Origin: Vicinamibacteria bacterium
GTDB lineage: Bacteria; Acidobacteriota; Vicinamibacteria; Vicinamibacterales; 2-12-FULL-66-21
DNA: 14,070 nucleotides
Reading direction: 5' to 3'
Assembly: GCA_025937075.1 (NCBI GenBank)
Contig: JAICSD010000060.1
Location: 1-14,070, forward strand
Shown: in pieces, positions 1 to 6,703 of the stretch
Layout of the letters: each line of letters begins with the position of its first letter
Numbering within the stretch: position 1 is the stretch's first letter
Program-made: the position numbers and the translations under genes
The notes under the pieces: generated by a model
Databases searched by the model: none
Seen by the model: the letters and a program-made list of their open reading frames with translations, nothing else
Told to the model about the DNA's origin: nothing

Positions 1-1179
1 GCGGGCGACTACTACGTCAGCGCAACGGCCGGCGGTCTCGCGCAAATCCTGGGGCGCGGGTTGCAGTTCGCCGCGGGCGCATTCGGGGGCGCCGGCGGAC
101 GTGGCGGACGCGGTGCGTTCTTCGGCGGGCCTCCCGTCGAGGATGCGGAGCCGGTCGGCTACGCGCCAACGTATTACCCGGGCGTCACAGGCGCGGCGGA
201 CGCAACGAAGCTCACCGTTGCGCCGGGCCAGGAGCTCGGCGGCATCGACTTCCAGGTGCAGCTCGTGACGATGTCCACAGTGAGTGGGACCGTGATCGGC
301 GCGTCGGATTCTGTACCCGTGCTGCTCGTGCCGCAGGATCGCGGTGGCGTCTTTCGCGGCCAGGTGCTGCGCACCGGATCCCAGGCGGATGGGTCGTTCA
401 CGATCCGCAACGTTCCGCCGGGTCACTACATCGCAATCGCGCGCTCGGGCGGACGCGGCGACGATCCGCGAATCGGCACGCAGTCGGTGAACGTTGTCGG
501 CGACAACGTGACCGGCCTTTCGCTCGCGCTGCAGGCCGGCGGCTCTCTCGCCGGCTACATCACGGTCGAGTCGTCAGGTACGCCCGCGCCGGTGGATTAC
601 TCCGGCTTCAGGGTTGACGCGCCCGACGTCGATCCGCTGCCGTTCGGCGGCGGAGGTCCGAACGCGTCGGGCGGACGCGCCGAGAAGAATGGCGCGTTCC
701 AGATCGGGGGTCTGCTTCCCGGCCGCCATTACATCCGCGTCGGCGGTCAGGGTCCGTGGTCGCTCAAGTCCGTCAGCGTCGCGGGACGCGACGTGACGGA
801 TCAGGCGATCGAACTGAAAAGCGGACAGGGTCTCGATAGCGTGTCGATCGTGCTGACCGATCAGGCGACGCAGGTGACCGGCACGGTGCGCGACGGCACC
901 GGCAACCCGGTTCAGCAGATCACGGTGATCGCGTTCTCGAGCGATCAGCAGTACTGGCATTCGCAATCCCGCCAGATTCAGGCGGTGCGCGTCGATCAGA
1001 ACGGCGTCTTCCATTTGCGCGGGCTGCCGCCCGGCGACTACAGCGTCATCGCGGTGGATGATGTGGAGCAGGGCGAGTGGTTCGATCCGGCGTATCTCGA
1101 AGGCATCAGGACCGGCGCGAAGAGACTTTCTCTATCTGAGGGACAGTCGGCGACGCTGGACCTGAAAGCACCGAGCTGA
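1..1179 (+). CDS. Carboxypeptidase-regulatory-like repeat protein, 3' part (5' end outside the window)
   Basis: The frame is open from base 1, so this is the C-terminal 392 residues of a longer protein; the TTG at 61 is not a convincing start because the upstream codons read as typical domain sequence (GDYYVSATAGG). A Gly/Arg-rich low-complexity stretch (about residues 24-44 of the fragment) is followed by YAPTYYPG. Several beta-sandwich repeats come next, each ending in the signature G-x-F-x-[LI]-x-x-[VL]-[LP]-P-G-x-[YH], for example GSFTIRNVPPGHY, GAFQIGGLLPGRHY and GVFHLRGLPPGDY. This is the carboxypeptidase-regulatory / transthyretin-like fold that is very common in secreted and outer-membrane proteins of Acidobacteriota, and it probably acts in the periplasm or at the surface. 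No catalytic motif is visible in the part present, so the substrate is unknown. Its last 74 bp overlap the convergent lipoprotein gene. Confidence 0.85.
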   Translation, partial: AGDYYVSATAGGLAQILGRGLQFAAGAFGGAGGRGGRGAFFGGPPVEDAEPVGYAPTYYPGVTGAADATKLTVAPGQELGGIDFQVQLVTMSTVSGTVIGASDSVPVLLVPQDRGGVFRGQVLRTGSQADGSFTIRNVPPGHYIAIARSGGRGDDPRIGTQSVNVVGDNVTGLSLALQAGGSLAGYITVESSGTPAPVDYSGFRVDAPDVDPLPFGGGGPNASGGRAEKNGAFQIGGLLPGRHYIRVGGQGPWSLKSVSVAGRDVTDQAIELKSGQGLDSVSIVLTDQATQVTGTVRDGTGNPVQQITVIAFSSDQQYWHSQSRQIQAVRVDQNGVFHLRGLPPGDYSVIAVDDVEQGEWFDPAYLEGIRTGAKRLSLSEGQSATLDLKAPS

Positions 1180-1936
1180 CGTCTTCACTCGCGCGTCCCT
1201 TCCTCATCGTCATCCAGATGAGGAACGCGAGCACTGCGATCGCCGCGAGGAACGCAAGCGCGAACAGCCAGAGCGTGCGGTAGAGGATCGACTGGTTGTC
1301 CATCCTCACTTCCATGATGTTGACGGCACCTTCCGACCAGGCGATCGGCTTCCCTGCCAGACGATCCTTCAGCGGCTGTTCCCAGGTCAGGATGTTGCCG
1401 CGTTCCACCGCGCGCGCGTTGTGATACTCGATCCGGCTGGGAAGGTGAAGGCGGAACGCGACGAGCTCGCTGCCGTTCCAGTCGACACCGGGGAGGGACG
1501 TCGTCTTCACGGGAGTCCCGCTGAGATGCTGACGGAACACCTGAAGGTTGTCGCGAAGGCGCAGGTCGTACGTCTCGCCTGAGAAGGCGGCGGCCTTCGG
1601 CAGCGCCCTGATATCCGGCACGTGGAGACGGACGCCGACGAATCGCCGTCCGCGCCGCGTCCACTGCGAGACGCGTTGAACCTCCGCGTAGGGCGATTCA
1701 TAGAAGTCGCGCACCGCCTGATCGACACGCGCGCGTGGATCCAGCGGAAGCGCCGCACCGCGCAGCGCGACGAGCGCGGGAATGGACGCGTTCACGATGA
1801 GCGTCGCGGATCCGTCGAGAGCGATCGTCAGGTCTACTTCGTATTCGTCCTGGGTAGCGAGGACGCGCGGGGCTGCGTTGCAGCCCGCCGCCGCCAGCAG
1901 TGCGGCCATCACGGCCGCACGCGTCCGGGAGCCCAT
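1106..1936 (-). CDS. Predicted lipoprotein with a C-terminal membrane helix, unknown function
   Basis: From the ATG at 1936 the protein has 276 residues. It starts with a short basic n-region, a hydrophobic stretch and a lipobox-like LAAAGC (Cys19), so it is probably a lipoprotein with Asn after the cysteine. The middle is a soluble beta-rich domain containing GNILTWEQPLKDRLAGKPI and ends in MEVRMDNQ. A strong transmembrane helix (LWLFALAFLAAIAVLAFLIW) follows, then a short charged tail, so most of the protein lies outside the cytoplasm, held at both ends. The layout recalls LppM/DUF3153-type lipoproteins, but I cannot confirm that family. An in-frame ATG at 1972 would add 12 residues including more basic ones; I prefer 1936 because it gives a clean signal peptide and has GAAG just upstream. 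The C-terminal 74 bp lie antisense to the end of the neighbouring repeat-protein gene. Confidence 0.75.
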   Translation of the reverse strand: MGSRTRAAVMAALLAAAGCNAAPRVLATQDEYEVDLTIALDGSATLIVNASIPALVALRGAALPLDPRARVDQAVRDFYESPYAEVQRVSQWTRRGRRFVGVRLHVPDIRALPKAAAFSGETYDLRLRDNLQVFRQHLSGTPVKTTSLPGVDWNGSELVAFRLHLPSRIEYHNARAVERGNILTWEQPLKDRLAGKPIAWSEGAVNIMEVRMDNQSILYRTLWLFALAFLAAIAVLAFLIWMTMRKGRASEDVSSVLSGPASPTVPQIEKVSSRRS

Positions 1937-1944
1937 TCTTCGAA

Positions 1945-1953
1945 TGATATACT
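1945..1953 (+). promoter_or_regulatory. Extended -10 (TGATATACT), likely polA promoter
   Basis: TG-A-TATACT matches the extended -10 pattern TGnTATAAT at all but one base of the hexamer. No good -35 is visible, as is usual for extended -10 promoters. Transcription would begin near 1960, giving polA a leader of about 88 nt that contains both palindromes at 1976-2034. The opposite strand reads TATATC in the same place, about 13 nt before the lipoprotein ATG, so the site could serve both directions. Confidence 0.45.
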
Positions 1954-1975
1954 GACGGTACCGGGTCCACATGCA

Positions 1976-2034
1976 GGCGGCCCTGAAGGCCCGCCCTACA
2001 CCGGCTCTCGTAGCGCGAGCCTTTTAGGCCCGCG
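1976..2034. repeat. Two head-to-head copies of a palindromic intergenic repeat
   Basis: Copy 1 (1976-1999, read on the minus strand) begins GTAGGGCGGGCCTTCAGG. Copy 2 (2010-2034, plus strand) begins GTAGCGCGAGCCTTTTAGG. They align over nearly their whole length with a few substitutions, and each is itself an imperfect hairpin around GCC-TT(C/TT)-AGG. The 10-nt spacer and the inner ends can form an alternative hairpin: GGCTCTCG (2003-2010) with CGCGAGCC (2014-2021), one mismatch, loop TAG. Related palindromes occur at 9732 and 10697. Confidence 0.6.
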
Positions 2035-2047
2035 ATTTCCCGCCCAG

Positions 2048-4741
2048 ATGTCCACGCCGCCGCGTCTGTACCTGATCGACGGCAGCTCGCAGATGTATCG
2101 CGCGTACCACGCGATCCGCGGGCTGACCGGCCCGGATGGCAAGTCGACGAACGCCGTGTACGGGTTCGTCACGATGCTGCGCAAGCTGATCAACGATCAT
2201 CAGCCGCAGTTCATCGCCGCGTCGTTCGATCTCGCAGGACCGACGTTTCGCTCGGAGCTGGCGACCGATTACAAGGCGAACCGTGCGCCGATGCCCGGCG
2301 ATCTCGCGGAGCAGATCCCCTGGGTGCACGAAGCGTGCGAGGCGATGGGCGTCCCCATCCTCACGTCGAAGCGCTACGAGGCAGACGATGTGATCGGCAC
2401 GCTCGCGACGAAAGCCGCGGCGGCGGGATTCGAAGTCGCGATCGTGACGGGCGACAAGGATTTCTTCCAGCTCGTGCACGACGGCATCAAGGTGTACAAC
2501 CCGAAAGACGACGGCACGTGGTACGACGCGAACGGCGTCCAGGAGAAGTTCGGCGTCACGCCGGGCCAGATCGTCGACGTCCTCGCGCTCATGGGCGATT
2601 CGATCGACAACATCAAAGGCGTTCCCGGCATCGGTGAGAAGGGCGCGCGCGATCTGATCGCGACATATGGCTCGCTCGAAGAGCTGCTCGCTCATGCCGC
2701 GGACGTGCCGAACAAGCGACAGCGTGAGGGACTCCTCGGGCACGCCGACGATGCGCGGCAGAGCCGCGTGCTGGCGCGCATTCACACCGACGTCCCCGTC
2801 GAATTCGATCCGGAAGCGGCCCGCTATCGCGGCGCCTCGCAGCAGCGCTGCTTCGAGCTGTTCTCGCGGCTTGGTTTCCGCTCGCTCGTCATGGAGTTCG
2901 CGCCGACAGCGCAGACGGTCGGCAAGAACTACCGTCTCGTCGAAACGATCGATGACGTGAAGGCGCTCGCGGCGGAACTGCAGCAGGCGGGCCGCGTCGC
3001 GCTGCGCGTGCTGCCCGACGCGCCCGCCGCGATGCGAGCGTCAATCGTCGGCCTCTCGTTCTCGACCGAACCGCGCGAGGCACGCTACATCCCGCTCGAG
3101 GGATCGGGGCTCGGGTTCGACGGCGGGCTCGACGCATGCGAGGTCCTCGGGATCCTTCGGCCGCTGCTCGAGGACGAGGACATCCGCAAGATCGGTCACG
3201 ACCTCAAGTTCGATGCGATCGTGCTGGGCCGCCACGGCGTGACGCTGCGCGGCCTCGACACGGACACGATGCTCGCGAGTTATCTGCTGGACGCCACCGG
3301 CTCGGCGCACCAGCTCGAACAGCTCGCGCTGGAGCACGCCGGCTACAAGGCTCTAACGGAAGAGGACGTCTGCGGCCGCGGCGCCAAGTCCGTCTCCTTT
3401 GCTCACGTTCCCGTGGAGGCCGCCCTCGATTACGCCGGCGAACGCACGGATCTCGTCGTGCAGCTCGAGCCCACCCTGCGCGGCCTGCTCGCGCGCGAAG
3501 GACTCGACCGCCTCTACGACGAGATCGAACACCCGCTGATTCCCGTGCTCGCAGCGATCGAGCGCGCGGGCGTCCGCGTGGACGGCGCCGCGCTCGCCTC
3601 GCAGTCACAGACGATCGAACAGGAGCTCGATCGCCTGGCGCGGCGCATCTACGAGCTCGCCGGCGAGGAGTTCAACATCAACTCGCCGAAGAGGCTCGGC
3701 GAGGTGATCTTCGAGAAGATGGGCCTCCGGACGGAGACGATCCGCCGGACGACGAAAACGAAGGCGCAGTCGACGGCGTTCGAGGTGCTGGACGAGCTCG
3801 CGCTGGTCCACGAGATGCCGCGCCTCGTTCTCGAGTGGCGCGGGTTGATGAAGCTGAAGGGCACGTACATCGATGCGCTGCCGCAGCTCGTGAACCCCGA
3901 CACGGGACGCGTGCACACGTGCTTCAATCAGGCGGTTGCGGCAACCGGACGCCTGAGCAGCAGCGATCCGAATCTACAGAACATTCCAATCCGCACGGAG
4001 ATCGGGCGCGAGATCCGGCGCGCGTTCATCGCCGAGCCGGGCAGCGTGCTCATCTCGGCCGACTACTCGCAGATCGAGCTGCGCGTGCTCGCGCACCTCT
4101 CGGGCGACGAGGCGCTCGTCGATGCGTTCACGCGCGGTGAAGACATCCACGACCGGACGGCGCTGAAGGTGTTCGGCACGAACAGCGGGCTGAGCAAGCA
4201 CGAGCTGCGGCGCCGCGCGAAGATCATCAATTACGCGCTGTTGTACGGAAAGCAGGCGTTCACGCTCGCCAAGGACATCGGCGTCCCGCGCGAGGAGGCG
4301 CAGGCTTTCATCAACGCGTACTTCGCCGGCTTCCCCTCCGTCCGCGCGTTCATCGAGGGACTGCTCACCGAAGCCCGCGCCACCGGCATCGTCAAAACGA
4401 TGTACGGCAGGCGGCGGCTCGTGCCGAACATCAACAACAAGAACGGTCAGGTGCGGATGGCGGCCGAGCGCGAGACGTCGAACATGCCGATCCAGGGAAC
4501 GGCCGCCGACATCCTGAAGCGCGCGATGATCGACGTGCACGCGGCACTTCCGGGGATCGCCGGGGGCAGCGCGCGGATGATTCTGACCGTGCACGACGAA
4601 CTGTTGTTCGAAGCGCCGAAGCAGGCGGCGGACGAAGTCGCCGGCGCCGTTCGCGAATTGATGGAATCAGCGGTCAAGCTCCGCGTGCCGTTGACCGTCG
4701 ACGTCGGGATCGGGGAGAACTGGAAGGAGGCGAAGGGCTGA
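2048..4741 (+). CDS. polA: DNA polymerase I
   Basis: 897 residues, close to the family norm (E. coli 928). PolA fills gaps in repair and removes Okazaki primers. The ATG at 2048 opens MSTPPRLYLIDGSSQMYRAYHA, the expected first strand of the 5' nuclease; the frame is open further upstream but that part is antisense to the lipoprotein gene. Domains are a 5'-3' nuclease about 1-290 (YEADDVIGTLA, VTGDKDFFQLV, helix-hairpin-helix GVPGIGEKGARDL), a 3'-5' exonuclease-like fold about 300-490, and a polymerase about 510-897. Polymerase motif A is DYSQIELR (Asp672), motif B is RRRAKIINYALLYG (Lys725, Tyr729, Tyr733) and motif C is VHDE (849-851). The proofreading site looks dead: the DxE of Exo I reads RVL (320-322), Exo II keeps Asp389, and the Exo III aspartate is Arg466. 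Tyr729 replaces the Phe762 of E. coli. No clear Shine-Dalgarno precedes the start. Confidence 0.97.
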   Translation: MSTPPRLYLIDGSSQMYRAYHAIRGLTGPDGKSTNAVYGFVTMLRKLINDHQPQFIAASFDLAGPTFRSELATDYKANRAPMPGDLAEQIPWVHEACEAMGVPILTSKRYEADDVIGTLATKAAAAGFEVAIVTGDKDFFQLVHDGIKVYNPKDDGTWYDANGVQEKFGVTPGQIVDVLALMGDSIDNIKGVPGIGEKGARDLIATYGSLEELLAHAADVPNKRQREGLLGHADDARQSRVLARIHTDVPVEFDPEAARYRGASQQRCFELFSRLGFRSLVMEFAPTAQTVGKNYRLVETIDDVKALAAELQQAGRVALRVLPDAPAAMRASIVGLSFSTEPREARYIPLEGSGLGFDGGLDACEVLGILRPLLEDEDIRKIGHDLKFDAIVLGRHGVTLRGLDTDTMLASYLLDATGSAHQLEQLALEHAGYKALTEEDVCGRGAKSVSFAHVPVEAALDYAGERTDLVVQLEPTLRGLLAREGLDRLYDEIEHPLIPVLAAIERAGVRVDGAALASQSQTIEQELDRLARRIYELAGEEFNINSPKRLGEVIFEKMGLRTETIRRTTKTKAQSTAFEVLDELALVHEMPRLVLEWRGLMKLKGTYIDALPQLVNPDTGRVHTCFNQAVAATGRLSSSDPNLQNIPIRTEIGREIRRAFIAEPGSVLISADYSQIELRVLAHLSGDEALVDAFTRGEDIHDRTALKVFGTNSGLSKHELRRRAKIINYALLYGKQAFTLAKDIGVPREEAQAFINAYFAGFPSVRAFIEGLLTEARATGIVKTMYGRRRLVPNINNKNGQVRMAAERETSNMPIQGTAADILKRAMIDVHAALPGIAGGSARMILTVHDELLFEAPKQAADEVAGAVRELMESAVKLRVPLTVDVGIGENWKEAKG

Positions 4742-4760
4742 CGAGGGCCGCCGGCACACC

Positions 4761-4789
4761 TTGACAGTCTACACATCCGGTGCTACATG
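4761..4789 (+). promoter_or_regulatory. padR promoter (TTGACA, 17 bp, TACATG)
   Basis: A perfect -35 TTGACA at 4761-4766 is followed after 17 bp by a weak -10 TACATG at 4784-4789. A start 7 nt downstream falls on the ATG at 4796, so the transcript would be leaderless. It begins only 20 bp after the polA stop, so padR is transcribed separately from polA. Confidence 0.55.
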
Positions 4790-4799
4790 TGTCGGATGT
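4773..4799. promoter_or_regulatory. Inverted repeat, possible PadR operator
   Basis: ACATCCG (4773-4779) and CGGATGT (4793-4799) form a perfect 7-bp inverted repeat spanning the -10 and the start codon of padR, with a further ACATGT palindrome inside (4785-4790). PadR proteins are known to bind ATGT/ACAT half-sites and often repress their own gene, so this fits an autoregulatory operator. Binding is inferred. Confidence 0.4.
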
Positions 4800-5152
4800 C
4801 TAGGCGTGCAGCAGCGGCGCCCCCCGCGAAATCCGACCTCCTCCAAGGGACGCTCGACCTCCTCATCCTTCACGTCACAGCGCTCGAGCCGCTCCACGGC
4901 TATGCCATCGGCCCGCGCATTCAGCAGATTTCCAGGAGCACTCTCCAGGTTCAGCAGGGATCCCTGTATCCGGCGCTCCATCGCCTCGAGAAGCGCGGTC
5001 TCCTGCGCGCCGAGTGGCAGACGAGCGAGACAGGTCGCGACGCGAAATTCTACACATTGACCAAGGCTGGACAAAAGCAGCTGGAGCTCGAGCGCACCAA
5101 CTGGGAGCGTCTGACGACCGGCATCTCGCTGATCCTGCAAACAGAGGGGTGA
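4796..5152 (+). CDS. PadR-family transcriptional regulator (acidobacterial type)
   Basis: 118 residues from the ATG at 4796; an ATG at 4787 adds MCR but would lie inside the -10, so I take 4796 as a probable leaderless start. The core SDLLQGTLDLLILHVTALEPLHGYAI is the first part of the PadR winged helix. VQQGSLYPALHRLEKRGLL (about 52-70) is the recognition helix region, RDAKFYTLTKAGQKQLE (81-97) is the wing, and a helical dimerisation tail follows with NWERLTTGISLIL. The wording matches the acidobacterial PadR family (TIGR03433), whose genes normally sit directly before large duplicated MacB-like permeases (ADOP). No permease follows here; a truncated unrelated gene begins a few bases after the stop. 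It probably represses its own promoter; the ligand and other targets are unknown. Confidence 0.92.
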   Translation: MSRRAAAAPPAKSDLLQGTLDLLILHVTALEPLHGYAIGPRIQQISRSTLQVQQGSLYPALHRLEKRGLLRAEWQTSETGRDAKFYTLTKAGQKQLELERTNWERLTTGISLILQTEG

Positions 5153-5487
5153 TCGTCGTGTGATCTGCCGTTCGACCTGAGCAGGGCCCTGCGCGAAGTG
5201 ATCGAGGACCCCGACATCGAGATGATTTCCGCTGATGATCTCCTGGGCGATTATCCGGCGGTCCAGTACACGCCGCCGGATGGATCGTTTGACATCGACA
5301 TCTGACTCGACTGGGGACCGCGTTCGAGTTCACCGACCTCGTCTGCGAGCGCATTCCCTTCGAAGGCCTGACCGTCACCGTGGTCAGCCCGCGCACCTTG
5401 TACGACATGAAGAAGGGGACCGTGTGCCCGAAGGACCGGATCGACGCCGGCTGGCTTCGCGACCGGTTCAACCTGGAGCCGGACTGA
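5153..5487 (+). pseudogene. Nucleotidyltransferase-like gene remnant, N-terminally truncated and frameshifted
   Basis: No intact gene fills this stretch, but two joined frames encode one recognisable protein. The frame at 5162-5302 reads LPFDLSRALREVIEDPDIEM... up to PPDGSFDIDI and then hits TGA at 5303-5305. From 5308 a different frame reads RLGTAFEFTDLVCERIPFEG... and TLYDMKKGTV...DRIDAGWLRDRF, ending at TGA 5485-5487. Adding one base before the TGA at 5303 restores continuous DIDI-LTRLGTAFEF, so a single-base deletion explains the break. The ending resembles the C-terminal half of nucleotidyltransferase-like proteins often annotated as AbiEii-like or MNT-type; that match is from memory. 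The N-terminal half, with the expected catalytic GG(S/A)-type motif, is absent because the remnant begins four codons after the padR stop. A single-base assembly error could explain the frameshift but not the missing N terminus. Confidence 0.65.
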
Positions 5488-5723
5488 TGCCCGTGCGCAA
5501 GTTCCGTTCGGTCGAAGAGATGAATCAACCGACCTGGCACCGGCCCGGAGATCCGGCGCTGTCCCACGCCATGTCGGTAATATGGGATTTCGCCCGCCGG
5601 GCGAACCCGCGGCGCTTCGCGCCAGGCGTTGTCCGATTCGCGAGCGCCGAACAGATGCGGCGGCACCAGGAGCAGGAGGAAGCCGAGTACGTCGCGGCTC
5701 TGAGGAAACGCCCGCCTCAGTGA
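5487..5723 (+). CDS. Small hypothetical protein, partner of the nucleotidyltransferase remnant
   Basis: 78 residues, starting MPVRKFRSVEEMNQPTWHRP and continuing with IWDFARRANPRRFAPGVVRFAS and a Glu/Gln/Arg-rich helical C terminus. Its ATG shares a base with the upstream stop (TGATG at 5485-5489), and GGAG lies 8 nt before it, so it was built for translational coupling to the nucleotidyltransferase gene. Small proteins with the opening MPVRKFRSVE(E/D)M and a PRRFPPGV-like motif are, as I recall, often paired with such nucleotidyltransferases, which suggests a toxin-antitoxin-like or regulatory module; this is inference. The reading frame is intact although its partner is broken, so it may be a leftover, or still be expressed alone from the padR promoter. 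The function is not known. Confidence 0.7.
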   Translation: MPVRKFRSVEEMNQPTWHRPGDPALSHAMSVIWDFARRANPRRFAPGVVRFASAEQMRRHQEQEEAEYVAALRKRPPQ

Positions 5724-5776
5724 AGACATCGCTGACAACGACACTTACGAACGAAATCCACGAAAGGATAGATAAT

Positions 5777-5794
5777 TCCGCGTCGTCCGCGGCC
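5777..5794 (-). repeat. Copy of the GGCCGCGGACGACGCGGA repeat
   Basis: On the minus strand this reads GGCCGCGGACGACGCGGA, identical over 18 nt to 8067-8084. It contains a small hairpin (CCGCG at 5778-5782, CGCGG at 5788-5792). It lies in the 71-bp gap between two convergent genes, just past the stop of the minus-strand gene, and could help end transcription, although no T-tract follows. Confidence 0.6.
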
Positions 5795-6640
5795 CTATTC
5801 GCGTCGCATCCAGGTCGACTTGAATTCTTCCCACTCGCTCATCATGGAGGCGATCGCCTGGCGGCGATCGCGCGGTGCGATGCGGGTCGCCCGATCCGGT
5901 ATGAGCCCCTGCGTGACGAGGCGGTCGAGATCGGCGCGCAAGGTGGCACCGCGATCACGCGCGAGCACGGCCCGCACCCACGCGGCGGCGGCCGCCGCCC
6001 ACGCGCGTTCCAGGTCGCCGGCGCCCCGCGCAGCGGCCACGAGCCAGTAGCTCGCCGGCGTCGATCCCGCTTCTCGCCGCAGCTCCTCTTCCATTCGCTC
6101 AACCAGCCGCGTATAGACCGGTCCCCGCTCGCTGGCAGGCTGCAACTGGGCGAAGCGATCGAGCGACGATGCCCACCAGTCCAGCGCGCGATCGTGTGCC
6201 TCCGGCCCGAGCGTCACCGATGAGTCGAGAATCGGGTCGAGCAGCTCGGCGGCAGCGCCGAAGCGATCGTCGAAGAACAGGACTTCGGCGAGACCGACCT
6301 GCAGCTCCACCCGCTCTTTCGCGTCGAGCGCACCGGTGTCGAGGCCGCGCAGCGCGACGCGCGCGCGGTCGAGATCCGACGACTGCGCCGTCTGGCGATA
6401 GCGCTCGAGCAGGATGCGGCCGACGACGAGACGCGCCGACGATGCGGTTGCGGGCACATTCTCGGCCTCACGGACGGCCTCGAGCGCCTTGTCGTACTCG
6501 CCCTGGTTGTAGAGCTTGCGCGCCACCGCCAACGCTTCAGCCGGGCTGGCCGCCAGCGCCGGTCGGGCACTCAGCAGCACGAGCAGCAGAAGGGCGGCAG
6601 ATCGCACCGGTGGATGGTAGCATACGGCAGTGCCAGCCAT
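5795..6640 (-). CDS. Secreted helical-repeat (TPR-like) protein, unknown function
   Basis: 281 residues from the ATG at 6640. A GTG at 6607 gives a neater signal peptide (VRSAALLLLVLLSARPALA-ASP) and lies 11 nt after a TATGCT, so the true start may be there; the ATG has GGAAG about 10 nt upstream. After the signal peptide, AEALAVARKLYNQGEYDKALEAV has the TPR pattern of small and aromatic residues. More Ala/Leu-rich helical pairs follow (VELQVGLAEVLFFDDRFGAAAELL and similar), and an Ala-rich helix near the C terminus. It is therefore probably a periplasmic scaffold of tandem helix hairpins, with no enzyme motif. It is divergent from pcnB with 63 bp between the starts, and convergent with the 78-residue gene. 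Confidence 0.8.
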   Translation of the reverse strand: MAGTAVCYHPPVRSAALLLLVLLSARPALAASPAEALAVARKLYNQGEYDKALEAVREAENVPATASSARLVVGRILLERYRQTAQSSDLDRARVALRGLDTGALDAKERVELQVGLAEVLFFDDRFGAAAELLDPILDSSVTLGPEAHDRALDWWASSLDRFAQLQPASERGPVYTRLVERMEEELRREAGSTPASYWLVAAARGAGDLERAWAAAAAAWVRAVLARDRGATLRADLDRLVTQGLIPDRATRIAPRDRRQAIASMMSEWEEFKSTWMRRE

Positions 6641-6686
6641 AAGTAATTAGCTTCCATATACTTAGAGGGTGCATCCGACGCCATGG

Positions 6687-6695
6687 TGCTATAAT
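6687..6695 (+). promoter_or_regulatory. Perfect extended -10 (TGCTATAAT) for pcnB
   Basis: TGC-TATAAT is a full extended -10 consensus. Only 8 nt (6696-6703) separate it from the pcnB ATG, so transcription should start at or within 2 nt of the start codon, predicting a leaderless mRNA. No matching -35 is visible. Confidence 0.7.
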
Positions 6696-6703
6696 TCCGA
6701 GCG

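Noticed and set aside
1622..2047. Open frame extending polA upstream by 142 codons
   Set aside because: It is antisense to the lipoprotein gene, has no domain-like content, and the canonical Pol I N terminus begins at the ATG at 2048.
3136..4140. 334-codon open frame on the plus strand inside polA
   Set aside because: Arg/Pro/Ala-rich shadow of polA in another frame, a usual result of high GC content.
4875..5744. 289-codon open frame on the minus strand across padR and the remnant
   Set aside because: No recognisable domain and it is antisense to the well-supported padR and 78-residue genes.
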